Positions 8,385 to 17,259 are shown, counted from the first letter of the stretch. The stretch is DNA of 64,000 nucleotides from Actinoplanes lobatus (GCF_014205215.1 NZ_JACHNC010000001.1:3787001-3851000); one strand, 5' to 3'. The notes: generated by a model from the sequence alone, not told the origin. Made by a program: numbers and translations.

Positions 8385-10334
8385 ATGCCGGACGGCGCCG
8401 CTGCACCGGAATCCACCACCACCGGCGAGACCACCCCCGACGAGCACTCCACGGAGACGGTGTTCACCCCACCGGACGACGGGGAGCTGGAGCTGCCCTA
8501 CTGGCTGACCAGCACCGAGGAGGCCGCCAACACCACGTTCCTCCAGATGATGCGGCGGCTGCCGAGACTGCTGCGGGAGGCGTGGCTGCTCGGGTGGCGG
8601 GCCAGCCGCCGGACCACCGTCGCGGTGCTGACCCTGCAACTGGCCGCCGGGCTGGCCGCCGCCTTCGGGCTGATCAGCGTGGTCGGGGTGCTGGACGGCC
8701 TGCTCCAGACGGGACCGACGCCGGAACGGGTGCGGGCCGCCGTACCCTCGCTGTTGCTCCTGATCTTGGCTCTTGCCGTGCGTGGCGTGCTCACCTCGGC
8801 CGCGACGGCGGCGCACGGACGGCTCTCCCCGATGGTGTACGAGGCCGCCGAGATGCGGCTGCTCGACCTGACCACCCGCGTCGACCTGGTCACCTTCGAC
8901 GACCCGGAATGGCGCGACGCCATGGAACGGGCCCGGGACCGGGGGATCTTCGCGGCCCAGCAGGTGGTCGACCACGGCATCGAGGTGCTCACCCACCTCG
9001 TCGGGCTGGTCGCGGCCGCCGGTGTGCTGGCCGTGCTGCACCCGGCGCTGCTGCCGATGCTGGTGCTGGCGGTGGTGCCGACGGCCTGGGCGGCGGTACG
9101 CGCGGCCCGGCTCGGCTACCGCAGCAAACTGCGGTTGATCGCGGTCTGGCGGCGTCAGCGGATGCTCGCCTACCTGCTGGCGGCCCGGGAACCGGCCGCC
9201 GAACTGCGGGCCTTCACCATCCGGCGGTTCCTGCTCACCGAGGTGGGCCGGCTGCTGCGGGTCTCCACGCTGGAGGAGATCCGGGTCATCACCCGGGTGG
9301 TCCGGACCAACCTGGTGGGGCAGACGCTGAGCGGACTGGTGACCGGGGCGGCGTACGCGATGCTCTGCTGGCTGCTCTGGACCGGCCGGATGGAACTGGC
9401 CGCCGGAGGCGCGGCCGCCTACGCCATCAACATCGGCATCGCCAAACTGCGTGAGCTGGCCTTCACCGCCAACCGGGTGTACGAGCAGGGCCTCTACTTC
9501 GCCGACTTCCAGGGCTTCTGCGAGATGTCGCTGGCACACGCCGAACCGGAGCCGGGCCGGCGCGCGCCGCAGGACTTCCAGGAGATCCGGCTGGACCGGG
9601 TGACGTTCAGCTATCCCGACGCCGACCGGCCCGCGGTCAAGGAGGTCAGCATGACGCTGCGGCGGGGGCAGGTCATCGCGCTGGTGGGGGAGAACGGCTC
9701 GGGCAAGTCGACACTGGCCGCCGTCCTCGCCGGGCTGCACCGGCCGCAACACGGCACGGTCACCTGGGACGGGGTCGACGTGGCGCGGCTGGATCCCGAT
9801 TCGGTACGCGACCGGGTCGCCGTGGTCATGCAGGAGCCGATCCGGTGGCCGCTGTCGGCGCGGCTCAACATCGCGATCGGGCGGCACGACCGGCCGGCGA
9901 CCCTCGACCACGTGCAGGCGTCCGCGCGGGCCGGAGACGCGCACGAGTTCGTGATGGAACTGCCCCGCGAGTACGAGACCCTGCTGTCCCGGCACTTCAC
10001 CGACGGCGCCGACCTGTCCGGCGGGCAGTGGCAGCGGCTCGCCGTGAGCCGGGCCTTCCACCGGGACGCGCCGCTGCTGATCTGCGACGAGCCGACCGCC
10101 AACCTGGACGCGCGAGCCGAGCACGAGGTCTACCGGAGGCTGCGCGACCTGACCGAGGGGCGGACCGTGGTGCTGATCACCCACCGGATGGCGAGTGTCC
10201 GGGAGGCGGACCGGATCTACGTGCTGGATCACGGGGTGGTCGTCGAGGAGGGCGACCACGAGGAGCTGATCGCGGCGGACGGGCTGTACGCGCAGTTGTT
10301 CACGTTGCAGGCGAGCGCCTATCAATCCGCGTGA
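8385..10334 (+). CDS. ABC transporter half-unit (permease-ATPase fusion)
   Basis: 649 residues: about six TM helices in the first ~370 residues, then one ATPase domain with Walker A GENGSGKST (about 434-442), signature LSGGQWQRLAVSRAF (about 543), Walker B LLICDEPTANLD and an H-loop VVLITHRM. It should homodimerise as a type IV exporter. There is no second ABC gene, peptidase domain or biosynthetic partner adjacent, so the substrate is unknown; its look is that of lantibiotic/multidrug half-exporters. The start ATG 8385 follows GGAGG (8376-8380); an upstream in-frame start at 8301 would add 28 unconvincing residues. Confidence 0.88.
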   Translation: MPDGAAAPESTTTGETTPDEHSTETVFTPPDDGELELPYWLTSTEEAANTTFLQMMRRLPRLLREAWLLGWRASRRTTVAVLTLQLAAGLAAAFGLISVVGVLDGLLQTGPTPERVRAAVPSLLLLILALAVRGVLTSAATAAHGRLSPMVYEAAEMRLLDLTTRVDLVTFDDPEWRDAMERARDRGIFAAQQVVDHGIEVLTHLVGLVAAAGVLAVLHPALLPMLVLAVVPTAWAAVRAARLGYRSKLRLIAVWRRQRMLAYLLAAREPAAELRAFTIRRFLLTEVGRLLRVSTLEEIRVITRVVRTNLVGQTLSGLVTGAAYAMLCWLLWTGRMELAAGGAAAYAINIGIAKLRELAFTANRVYEQGLYFADFQGFCEMSLAHAEPEPGRRAPQDFQEIRLDRVTFSYPDADRPAVKEVSMTLRRGQVIALVGENGSGKSTLAAVLAGLHRPQHGTVTWDGVDVARLDPDSVRDRVAVVMQEPIRWPLSARLNIAIGRHDRPATLDHVQASARAGDAHEFVMELPREYETLLSRHFTDGADLSGGQWQRLAVSRAFHRDAPLLICDEPTANLDARAEHEVYRRLRDLTEGRTVVLITHRMASVREADRIYVLDHGVVVEEGDHEELIAADGLYAQLFTLQASAYQSA

Positions 10335-10360
10335 CCCGGGCCACCGCGCCTGACCCGCCG

Positions 10361-10500
10361 GCGGTTTCGTTCCCGTCCCGTCTGAGGCGTTTGACTGTCG
10401 TCGGCGACTTCGTCCCCGTCCTGTCTGGGGTGTTTTCCGGTCGTCGTCGGCTTCGTCCCTGTCCTGTCCGAGGCGCCTGCTGTCGTGGGCGGCTTCGCCT
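10361..10500. repeat. degenerate ~43-bp tandem repeats
   Basis: Three and a bit imperfect units begin near 10361, 10404 and 10450. Each contains a variant of TTCGTCCCCGTCCTGTCTG followed by GTCGTCGGC. They lie in the 227-bp gap between the ABC transporter stop and the thioredoxin start. No ORF with family resemblance covers them. Confidence 0.6.
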
Positions 10501-10561
10501 CTTCTCCGCCCGCCGCACCGGCTGATCGACGGCGGCCGTCGTCGCATGTCAGAGTGGGCCT

Positions 10562-11194
10562 ATGGATCCAGTGGGATTGGTTGCGGTGGGCGTGGTCTTG
10601 GCGGTAGGCGTGGGCGTGGGCTGGTGGCGGCGGCGCACCGACGGAGTTCTGCGGCCCTCCGCTGCGCCTCTTTCCGTAGCCTCTCCTTCCGCTGTTCCTG
10701 CCTCCGTCGGTTCCCCTTCAGTCACTCCTGCCTTCGCTGGCTCCCCTCCCGCCACTCCCGCCACTCCCGCCTTCGCCGGTTCCCCTTCCCTCGTCCCCGC
10801 CTCCGCCGCCGCGCCGCCTTCCGGTGGGCCGCTGCCGGCGCGGGAGGATGGGATCATGAGCGACTCCGGTGGGCACATCGACCCTGCCCTGCTGCGGCGC
10901 CTCGGGGTGGAGCCGGCGTCCGCCACGCTGCTCCAGTTCTCCACCGCGTTCTGCGCGCCGTGCCGGGCCGTGCGCCGGGTGAGTGCCGAGGTCACCGCCC
11001 TCCTCCCGGCGGTGCGCCACGTCGAGGTGGACGCCGAGAGCCATCTCGATGAGGTTCGGGAGCTGGGCATCTGGCGTACCCCGACGTTGTTGATCTTGGA
11101 TGCTGACGGGCGTGAGGTTCGGCGGGCGACCGGTGTCCCGACAAAGCCGCATTTGATCGCGGCGCTTGCCGAGTTGCTCCCCGTTCAGCCCTGA
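10562..11194 (+). CDS. membrane-anchored thioredoxin-fold protein with Ala/Pro/Ser linker
   Basis: 210 residues. An N-terminal TM helix (PVGLVAVGVVLAVGVGVGWW) is followed by RRR, then a ~70-residue low-complexity linker built on repeats such as PAFAGSP, then a thioredoxin domain (about 105-210). The active site is FCAPCRA, a CxxC, and the cis-Pro loop is IWRTPTLL. By the positive-inside rule (RRR just after the TM) the thioredoxin domain is more likely cytoplasmic, tethered to the membrane. An internal ATG (10857, MSDSGGHIDP) could make a soluble thioredoxin alone. The 3' end runs into the tandem repeats at 11189-11292. Confidence 0.8.
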   Translation: MDPVGLVAVGVVLAVGVGVGWWRRRTDGVLRPSAAPLSVASPSAVPASVGSPSVTPAFAGSPPATPATPAFAGSPSLVPASAAAPPSGGPLPAREDGIMSDSGGHIDPALLRRLGVEPASATLLQFSTAFCAPCRAVRRVSAEVTALLPAVRHVEVDAESHLDEVRELGIWRTPTLLILDADGREVRRATGVPTKPHLIAALAELLPVQP

Positions 11195-11292
11195 GCAAGG
11201 CCGTTCTTTGCGCTGAGCGAGGACGGTTCAGCCCTGAATGAGGCCGTTCTGTGATGAGTAAGGCTGTTCAGGCCTGAATGGGGGCTGTTCGG
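11189..11292. repeat. five ~21-bp imperfect tandem repeats
   Basis: Units start near 11189, 11210, 11231, 11252 and 11272, each a variant of CCCTGAATGAGGCCGTTCTG. The array fills the gap between two convergent genes and encodes the last residues of both the thioredoxin-like protein and the MFS exporter. Confidence 0.65.
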
Positions 11293-12521
11293 TCGGCCGA
11301 GGCCACGGTTTTCGGAGCTTGATCGTTTTCCGGGGCGGGCACGCCGGTGCGGACCAGGCGGCGGCAGCCCGGCGCCAGCAGCATCGAGACGCTCGCCGTG
11401 AACAGGACGACGGCGCACACCGTCAGCACGCGATCGACGCCGAACCGGCCTTCCAGCGGCCCGGCCAGGGCGTTGCCCACCGGCATGGCCAGGTACGAGG
11501 CCAGGTAGTCCCAGGAGCTGACCCGGCCGAGCGCGCGGTGCGGCACGTTCTCCTGGAGTGAGGTGTCCCAGGCGACGTCGTAGAAGAGCAGCCCGGCGTA
11601 CCCGATCACGGCGCCGATCATGACGGCGGCGAGCGTGCCGGGCCAGACGTAGGCGAAGGCCCAGACCGACATCAGCGGCAGGGCCAGGAGCCCGGCGAAG
11701 AGCAGGCGGCGGGGCCGGAACCGCATGCCGACCGCGGAGCCGATCACCCCGCCCAGGCCCTCGGCCGCGGCGATCCAGCCGATCGCGTGCGCCCCGCCGA
11801 GCCGCTGGAACGCGACCACCTGCACCAGGACGAGGATGACGCCGTTGCCGATGTGGTAGACGCTCGCGCCGATCAGGTTGGTGAGCAGCCAGTCCCGGCT
11901 GCGGATCTCCCGCCAGCCGGCGGACAGTTCCCGGCGGACCGAGGAGCGGGGGCCGCGCGGAGCCCGTACCCGGATCATCGCGGCCGCGACCATCGAGGCG
12001 AGGAAGCTGACCGCGTTGATCGTGAAACCGGCCGGCGCGCCGAAGGCGGCGACGGTGAGGCCGGCGGTGACCGGACCGGCCACGCCGCACGCCGACTGGA
12101 GGAGGCTGAGCGTGGCGTTGGCTTTCTGCCGGTCCTCGGCCGGCACGAGCAGGGGTTTGAGCGCGCTCATCGCCGGGCTGAAGAAGCTGCCGGCGCCGGC
12201 CGACACGACGGTGAGGGCGCAGAGCAGGGCCAGGTGGTAGCCGCCGGTGGCGAACATGGCGGCGATCGCGGCGGTGGCACCGAACCGGATCAGGTCGGAG
12301 CCGACCATGACGTGTTGCGGCTGGAGCCGGTCGGCCCAGACGCCGCCGAACAGCGTGCCGGTCAGCAGGGTGAGCACGTTGGCGGCCATGACCAGGCCGA
12401 GGTCGCGGGCGCCGCCGCCGGTGGTGGTGACGATCGCGACGGCGAGGGCTACGGTCTGGAACGCGTTGCCCAGCCAGGAGAGGCCCTGGCCGGTGGCGAG
12501 CAGCCGGAAGTCACGGGTCAT
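11268..12521 (-). CDS. MFS efflux transporter (MFS_3 type, ~12 TM)
   Basis: 417 residues, about 12 hydrophobic helices. The N-terminus (LLATGQGLSWLGNAFQTVAL) and the loop GGVWADRLQPQHVMVGSD match the enterobactin-exporter-like MFS_3 family, typical drug exporters. It is transcribed divergently from a MarR gene across a 69-bp gap holding an inverted repeat, so it is the probable target of that repressor. The final ~20 residues (ENDQAPKTVASADRTAPIQA) are hydrophilic and encoded partly by tandem repeats. Substrate unknown. Confidence 0.86.
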   Translation of the reverse strand: MTRDFRLLATGQGLSWLGNAFQTVALAVAIVTTTGGGARDLGLVMAANVLTLLTGTLFGGVWADRLQPQHVMVGSDLIRFGATAAIAAMFATGGYHLALLCALTVVSAGAGSFFSPAMSALKPLLVPAEDRQKANATLSLLQSACGVAGPVTAGLTVAAFGAPAGFTINAVSFLASMVAAAMIRVRAPRGPRSSVRRELSAGWREIRSRDWLLTNLIGASVYHIGNGVILVLVQVVAFQRLGGAHAIGWIAAAEGLGGVIGSAVGMRFRPRRLLFAGLLALPLMSVWAFAYVWPGTLAAVMIGAVIGYAGLLFYDVAWDTSLQENVPHRALGRVSSWDYLASYLAMPVGNALAGPLEGRFGVDRVLTVCAVVLFTASVSMLLAPGCRRLVRTGVPAPENDQAPKTVASADRTAPIQA

Positions 12522-12531
12522 GCCGCCGAAC

Positions 12532-12549
12532 GTTAGTTCAACGTCTAAC
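12532..12549. promoter_or_regulatory. candidate MarR operator
   Basis: GTTAG TTCAACGT CTAAC: 5-bp perfect inverted arms around an 8-bp spacer in the intergenic region between the MFS exporter start (12521) and the MarR start (12591). Placement fits a shared operator; binding is inferred. Confidence 0.5.
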
Positions 12550-12590
12550 TATCAACAATCGAATAATCAGATCCGTGGCAGACTTCACTC

Positions 12591-13085
12591 GTGGAAGACA
12601 GCGTCGATCATCACGTCGCCCGGTGGGCCGGGTTCTGGAAGAACGAGCCGGCCTTCGCCCCCGAGGTCGAAGGGGCCCTGACCCGGATGAAGTTCATCCA
12701 GCGGTGGATCGACCGCGCTGACCTGGCGATCTTCAATGATGGCTTCACCGTCCAGGACTACAAGACGCTGCACGTCCTGATGGTGCAGCCGTGGCCGACC
12801 GAGGCGACCCCGGCGCAGTTGGCCGAGGCGCTGAACGTTACCCGGGCGGCGGTGACCAGCCGGCTCGACCGGCTGGACGAGGCGGGGCTGATCACGCGGC
12901 AGATCGACGGCGCCGACCGGCGGCGGGTGATCGTCCGGCCGACGCAGAAGGGCCGGGAGATGTGGAACAACTACATCTTCAAGGGCATGGCGGTCGATCA
13001 GCGGGCTCTGGCCGCACTGAGTCATGAGGAGTTGACGCAGCTCAACGCCCTCCTGCGGAAAGTCCTACTTTCCCTGGAGGAATAA
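12591..13085 (+). CDS. MarR-family transcriptional regulator
   Basis: 164 residues with a winged helix: TPAQLAEALNVTRAAVTSRLDRLDEAGLI is the HTH, and RQIDGADRRRVIVRPTQKG is the wing with the DxRRR signature. Start GTG 12591. Divergent from the MFS exporter and likely its repressor, with a phenolic or drug-like ligand by family precedent. The DUF4395 gene begins 9 bp after its stop, so the two are probably cotranscribed. Confidence 0.9.
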   Translation: MEDSVDHHVARWAGFWKNEPAFAPEVEGALTRMKFIQRWIDRADLAIFNDGFTVQDYKTLHVLMVQPWPTEATPAQLAEALNVTRAAVTSRLDRLDEAGLITRQIDGADRRRVIVRPTQKGREMWNNYIFKGMAVDQRALAALSHEELTQLNALLRKVLLSLEE

Positions 13086-13093
13086 TAGGGCGC

Positions 13094-13525
13094 ATGGAAC
13101 TCGACCCCCGCGGCCAGCGATTCGCCGCCGTACTCACCAGCATCGTCATCGCGCTCGTGCTGATCACCGGCTCGGGCTGGCTCGCGCTCGCGCAGGCGCT
13201 GGTCTTCGCCGTCACGGCGTGGGACCCGCGGCGCGGCCCCTACCCCATGATCTACCGCGCGCTGGTGCTGCCCAGGCTGGGCCCGCCCGCCGAGCGGGAG
13301 GCCGCCGCGCCGGTGCGCTTCGCGCAGACGGTCGGCTTCGCCTTCCTGGGCCTCTCCGCGGCCGGGTACCTCGCCGGGGCCGAGACGCTGGGTGTCGTCG
13401 CGGCCGCCTTCGGGCTGCTCGCCGCGTTCCTCAACGCGGCCTTCGGGTTGTGCCTCGGGTGCGAGGCCTATTTGTTGATTCGGCGTCTCAGTAGCAGAAA
13501 CGCCGAATCTGTCCGAAACGTCTAG
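13094..13525 (+). CDS. DUF4395 integral membrane protein
   Basis: 143 residues with about four hydrophobic segments and the family signature FGLCLGCEAYLL near the C-terminus (two conserved Cys). DUF4395 proteins are often adjacent to or fused with rhodanese/thioredoxin-like functions and sulfur trafficking, but no such role is proven. It follows the MarR gene by 9 bp. Its TAG shares CTAG (13522-13525) with the stop of the convergent response regulator. Confidence 0.8.
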   Translation: MELDPRGQRFAAVLTSIVIALVLITGSGWLALAQALVFAVTAWDPRRGPYPMIYRALVLPRLGPPAEREAAAPVRFAQTVGFAFLGLSAAGYLAGAETLGVVAAAFGLLAAFLNAAFGLCLGCEAYLLIRRLSSRNAESVRNV

Positions 13526-14190
13526 AACTTCGGTGCGTCGGGCGCCTCGAGGAGGCCCAGGCGCAGCGCGGTCATGAGCGCCTGCGCCCGGTTCGCCGCG
13601 CCCAGCTTCTCGTAGAGCTTCGAGATGTGGGTCTTCGCGGTCGACTCCGACACGAACAGCTGCTTGGCGATCCCCGCCACGCTCATGCCGTCGGCGAGCA
13701 GCCGCAGCACCTGACCCTCACGTGGGGACAGCTGCGGGCCGGACGGCGCGAGCCGCCGCTTCATGGCCTCGGCCAGATCGGCCGCGGTGAACGCGCTGGG
13801 CGCCGACGCGGCATGCCGGGCGGCGGCCACCACCTCGTCCGCCGGGGCGGTCTTGGGCACGAACGCGCTGGCCCCGGCCTCGAGAGCGCCGAAGAGCTGG
13901 TCATCGCCCGCATACATGGTGAGGACGACGATGCCCATGTTCGCGTTGTTCTTCCGCAGGGCTCGGGTGGCCTCCAGGCCACTGCCATCGGGCAGGCGGA
14001 GGTCCATGATCACGACATCGGGCTGGAGTGCGCCGGCCTGGCGCACCGCCTCCGCCGCAGTGGCGGCCTCGCCGACGACCTCGAACTGGCGGTCGCGCTC
14101 GAATGCGTGTCGCAGCCCCTTACGAATCAGGTCGTGATCGTCGACAAGGAGGACCTTGGTGCGCGTCGTCGGCGCCGGACTGGTCGACAT
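13522..14190 (-). CDS. NarL/FixJ-family response regulator
   Basis: 222 residues. Receiver domain: acidic pocket VDDHD (about 16-20), phospho-acceptor Asp63 in VVIMDLRLPDG, conserved Thr in VVLTMYAG, Lys in FVPKTAP. C-terminal LuxR HTH about 155-215 (LSPREGQVLRLLADGMSVAG, ESTAKTHISKLYEKLGA). It starts 7 bp downstream of the histidine kinase gene, forming a two-component operon. The regulon cannot be read from this window. Confidence 0.93.
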   Translation of the reverse strand: MSTSPAPTTRTKVLLVDDHDLIRKGLRHAFERDRQFEVVGEAATAAEAVRQAGALQPDVVIMDLRLPDGSGLEATRALRKNNANMGIVVLTMYAGDDQLFGALEAGASAFVPKTAPADEVVAAARHAASAPSAFTAADLAEAMKRRLAPSGPQLSPREGQVLRLLADGMSVAGIAKQLFVSESTAKTHISKLYEKLGAANRAQALMTALRLGLLEAPDAPKF

Positions 14191-14197
14191 GCTCGGG

Positions 14198-15916
14198 TTA
14201 CTCCCCTTCTGGAGCTGAAACGCTATCCCGCACGCTATCGCGCCGAGGCGGGGTTCCGAGCACTACGGCGACGGTTGTCCCGCTGGGGTGTCGCGGCGTG
14301 ATCTTGAGACGCCCTCGGATACGTTCGGCGCGCTCGGCCATGATGGTAAGGCCGTAACGGCCGTCCGGGCGGGTGTCCGCGAACCCCTTGCCATCATCGG
14401 ACACTTCGATCTCCGCGTAGGGCGGGTCGACCGTACACGTGACCCAGAGATTCGAGGCGCCCGCGTGCTTGCGGGCGTTGGTGATCGCCTCCTGGGCGAT
14501 GCGCAGCAACTCCGCCTCGGTGGCGGCCGGCAGCCGGGCCGTCGACTCGTCGAAGGTGAAGTGCACCCGCAGGCCGGCGCTGGTGCCGAGCGTCCGCGCA
14601 TACTCCGCGATGGCCGCGGCCAGCCCGCCGTTGCGGTCGACCTCGGAGCGCAGCTCGAACAGGCTCAGCCGCAGCTCGGTGATCACCCGGGTCACCTCGG
14701 CCCGCAGCACACGCAGCTCCTCGGCCGTCTCCTCGGCGCCCTCCGGCAGCGTGGCCTGGGCGTTGTCGATGCCGTAGCCGACCATCACCAGCTCCTGCGC
14801 CACCCCGTCGTGGATCTCCCGGGCCAGCCGCTGCCGCTCCTCGTTGGTGGCCAGCGAGCGCACGTCGTCGAAGAGCAGAGCGGCCTCCAGCCGCAGCGAG
14901 GCCGGGCCGGTCACCTCGGTCACCCCCTGGATCACCGGAGACGGGTACGCCCCGGAGGCGTCCGTCTCCAGAATGACCAGCCCGATCGTCCGGACCCCGG
15001 CGACCAGCGGCACCACCAGCGACGACACGTCACCGCCCGGGTGGCTGCGCGCCTGCGAGCGGCTGGCCGGCTGCGGCTGCTGGGTGGCCCAGGCGTCGGC
15101 GATGGCCGAGTCCGCGTCGAGGGTGGTCTCCCAGTCGACCCGCTCCGCGCCGGTCTGTGCCAGCACCACGAGCCGGCCGCCGCCGCTCGCCGACAGCACC
15201 GCCGCCCGGTGGCCGGGCGCCACCGCGCGCAGCTCCTCCAGCAGGTGCTCGGAGATGCCACCCGGGTCCAGCGTGGCGCCCGGCAGCGACCGGGCCACGC
15301 TGCGCAGCTGGGTGAGCAGGCGGGTCGCCTCGGCGTACGGCTGGGGCGTCGGCTCGGGCGGCTGGAGCAGCTGGCGCATCGTCTCGGCGGCGAACGTGAT
15401 GATCGCGCCGAGCACCAGCCACTGCCCGCAGGCGGCTAGATAGCCCGGCTGGCGCAGCGGGTCGCCCGGCTCGGCCAGCACGCCGCCCACCACCATGGTG
15501 GCCGCGGCCACCGCGAGCAGCGTGATCCCCTCGGCCGGGCGGCGGCGCAGGGCCGCGGTGAGCAGCGGGACCGCCAGGTACGGCAGCACGGCCTCGGCGC
15601 CGAACCCGGCGTCGACCCGGTCGGCGGCGTGCGCGGCGGCCGCGATCCAGCCGGCCGCCAGACAGGTCACCACCACCTCGGCGAGGCGGCCCAGCGGGGC
15701 CAGCACGGCATGCCCCCGGGCCACGAAACTGGGCACCGCCGCGATCGCCAGCAGGCCGATCCACCCGAGCTGGGCCGGATCGCCGGTGGCGGTCAGGGTC
15801 AGCGCGGCGACCAGCAGGAGCATGACGACGCGGGCGGCGGCTTCGGCCGGGCGGATGCGCGCGGGACCACTGACGAGGGCTGGCACGTGACGGATGGTAT
15901 CGGCCCGGTCCGGCAT
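14198..15916 (-). CDS. NarL-system sensor histidine kinase (HisKA_3)
   Basis: About 572 residues. The N-terminal half has roughly six hydrophobic helices and no large extracytoplasmic domain, then a GAF-like region (about 200-340), then the dimerisation/phosphoacceptor motif LAREIHDGVAQEL with His at about 369, and an ATPase domain with AQEAITNARKHAGAS (N-box) and VSDDGKGF (G1). It should phosphorylate the adjacent regulator at 13522-14190. ATG 15916 (MPDRADTI) is chosen because longer forms would run into the divergent SRPBCC gene; GTG 15886 is possible. Signal unknown; an all-membrane sensor suggests membrane or redox cues. Confidence 0.9.
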   Translation of the reverse strand: MPDRADTIRHVPALVSGPARIRPAEAAARVVMLLLVAALTLTATGDPAQLGWIGLLAIAAVPSFVARGHAVLAPLGRLAEVVVTCLAAGWIAAAAHAADRVDAGFGAEAVLPYLAVPLLTAALRRRPAEGITLLAVAAATMVVGGVLAEPGDPLRQPGYLAACGQWLVLGAIITFAAETMRQLLQPPEPTPQPYAEATRLLTQLRSVARSLPGATLDPGGISEHLLEELRAVAPGHRAAVLSASGGGRLVVLAQTGAERVDWETTLDADSAIADAWATQQPQPASRSQARSHPGGDVSSLVVPLVAGVRTIGLVILETDASGAYPSPVIQGVTEVTGPASLRLEAALLFDDVRSLATNEERQRLAREIHDGVAQELVMVGYGIDNAQATLPEGAEETAEELRVLRAEVTRVITELRLSLFELRSEVDRNGGLAAAIAEYARTLGTSAGLRVHFTFDESTARLPAATEAELLRIAQEAITNARKHAGASNLWVTCTVDPPYAEIEVSDDGKGFADTRPDGRYGLTIMAERAERIRGRLKITPRHPSGTTVAVVLGTPPRRDSVRDSVSAPEGE

Positions 15917-15978
15917 CGGCTCGTCAGCACGATGCCCCGGTGGCGCGCCGGGGCCCTCGCAACGGGTAGCCTCCCTGC

Positions 15979-16431
15979 ATGGCGGACACCTCGACACAGT
16001 CGATTCAGGTCCATGCGCCCCTGGCCCGGGTGGCCGCGGTGATCTGCGACTTCCCTCGGTATCCGGAATGGGCCGAGTCGATCAAGAAGGTGGAGGTTCT
16101 CGAGGAGTACGAGGACGGCTACGCGGCGCAGGTGCGTTTCCAGATCGACGCCACCGTCCTGGTCGACGAGTACACGCTGGAGTACGCGTACGCCGACGAC
16201 CTCTCCCGCATCGAGTGGCACCTGGTCGAGCCGTCGAAGACCCAGCGTTCCCAGGACGGGTCGTACGACCTGGTGGAGAACGCGGACGGCAGCACTACCG
16301 TGACGTACACCCTTGCGGTGGATCTCGCGATCGGGATGCTCGGGATGTTCCGCCGGAAGGCGGAGAAAATGATCATGGACACGGCGCTGAAGGAACTCAA
16401 GCGCCGCGTCGAGAGCCTGCCCGCGACCTGA
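15979..16431 (+). CDS. SRPBCC (START-like/polyketide cyclase) protein
   Basis: 150 residues of the SRPBCC hydrophobic-cavity fold: STQSIQVHAPLARVAAVICD at the N-terminus, the FPRYPEWAESIKKVEV loop, and the long C-terminal helix ending ALKELKRRVESL. Very similar in length and motifs to the mycobacterial protein encoded at Rv2185c (TB16.3, from memory), which sits in the same gene block between pimB and plsC. Lipid or isoprenoid binding is plausible; no ligand is known to me. Followed after 22 bp by the CCxCxxC protein gene. Confidence 0.85.
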   Translation: MADTSTQSIQVHAPLARVAAVICDFPRYPEWAESIKKVEVLEEYEDGYAAQVRFQIDATVLVDEYTLEYAYADDLSRIEWHLVEPSKTQRSQDGSYDLVENADGSTTVTYTLAVDLAIGMLGMFRRKAEKMIMDTALKELKRRVESLPAT

Positions 16432-16453
16432 GCGCGGGCCGAGGGGAGCAGGG

Positions 16454-17233
16454 ATGCCCGGGTCAGCGCGGGAGGAGGCCGAACGGCTGGTCGCGGCGAT
16501 CCTCGCCCGGGCCTCGGCGTCGTCGGCGGGCGGCCACCCGTCCGGGGACGCTTTCGGTCTCCTGGGTGACTCCGTCGCGGGCCTGATCGGCGTGCTGTCC
16601 CGCGACGACCTGGCCACCGGCAGCGCCGTGTGCTGCGTCTGCCCGGTCTGCCGGGCGATCGCGGCCGTGCGCGACCCGAACCCGGAGACCGCCGCGCGGA
16701 TCGCCGCCAGCGCCGGTGACATCGCCAGCGGCGTGGCCGGCCTGATGCGCGCGTTCTCCTCGCTGGCCGCCGAGCCGCCCCGCCCACCGGCGCCACGCGC
16801 CAAGCCCGCGGCCGACCCGGACCGGGCCTGGGCCGCGGCCACCCGTGCGGAGGACGGCGAGGAGCCGCCCGCACCGGACACGGCGGGCGACCCGTGGGGT
16901 GCGGCCAGCGCGGCCGACGCCCGGGAGGCGGCCGCCCAGGCCGCCGCGGCGGCCCGGGCCCGTGCGGCGGCCGCCGAGCGGGCGGTGGCGGAGGCGGTCG
17001 AGCGGGCCGCGGCGGCCCGTGCCGCGAACCCACCTCGTTCGGGCGGGGCGACGGGAGACGTCTGGGCGATGGCGACGGCCGAAATGTCCGGGACAGTTGT
17101 CATGGGCGCCACGGAGGTGGCCGCGGACGAGGCGGCCGAACACCGTAGCGTGGATCATGACCTGGGCGCTTCGGCGCCCGAGGACCACGGCACGGAGCCG
17201 GGCGACGGCGCCCGCTCCGACGGCGTGGTGTGA
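16454..17233 (+). CDS. unrecognised protein with CCxCxxC motif and Ala-rich helical tail
   Basis: 259 residues, no family recognised. Residues 1-100 look globular and contain Cys60, 61, 63 and 66 (SAVCCVCPVCRAIAAVRDPN), a tight cluster that could bind zinc or an Fe-S centre. Residues ~100-145 are Pro/Ala rich; ~148-195 form a long Ala/Glu/Arg helix (coiled-coil-like); the tail is acidic. It sits between the SRPBCC gene and glucokinase on the same strand, 22 and 26 bp away, so it is probably in that operon. ATG 16454 follows GAGGGGAGCAGGG. Confidence 0.7.
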   Translation: MPGSAREEAERLVAAILARASASSAGGHPSGDAFGLLGDSVAGLIGVLSRDDLATGSAVCCVCPVCRAIAAVRDPNPETAARIAASAGDIASGVAGLMRAFSSLAAEPPRPPAPRAKPAADPDRAWAAATRAEDGEEPPAPDTAGDPWGAASAADAREAAAQAAAAARARAAAAERAVAEAVERAAAARAANPPRSGGATGDVWAMATAEMSGTVVMGATEVAADEAAEHRSVDHDLGASAPEDHGTEPGDGARSDGVV

Positions 17234-17259
17234 ACAGTTTGGTAGAGGGGACGGGCAGC

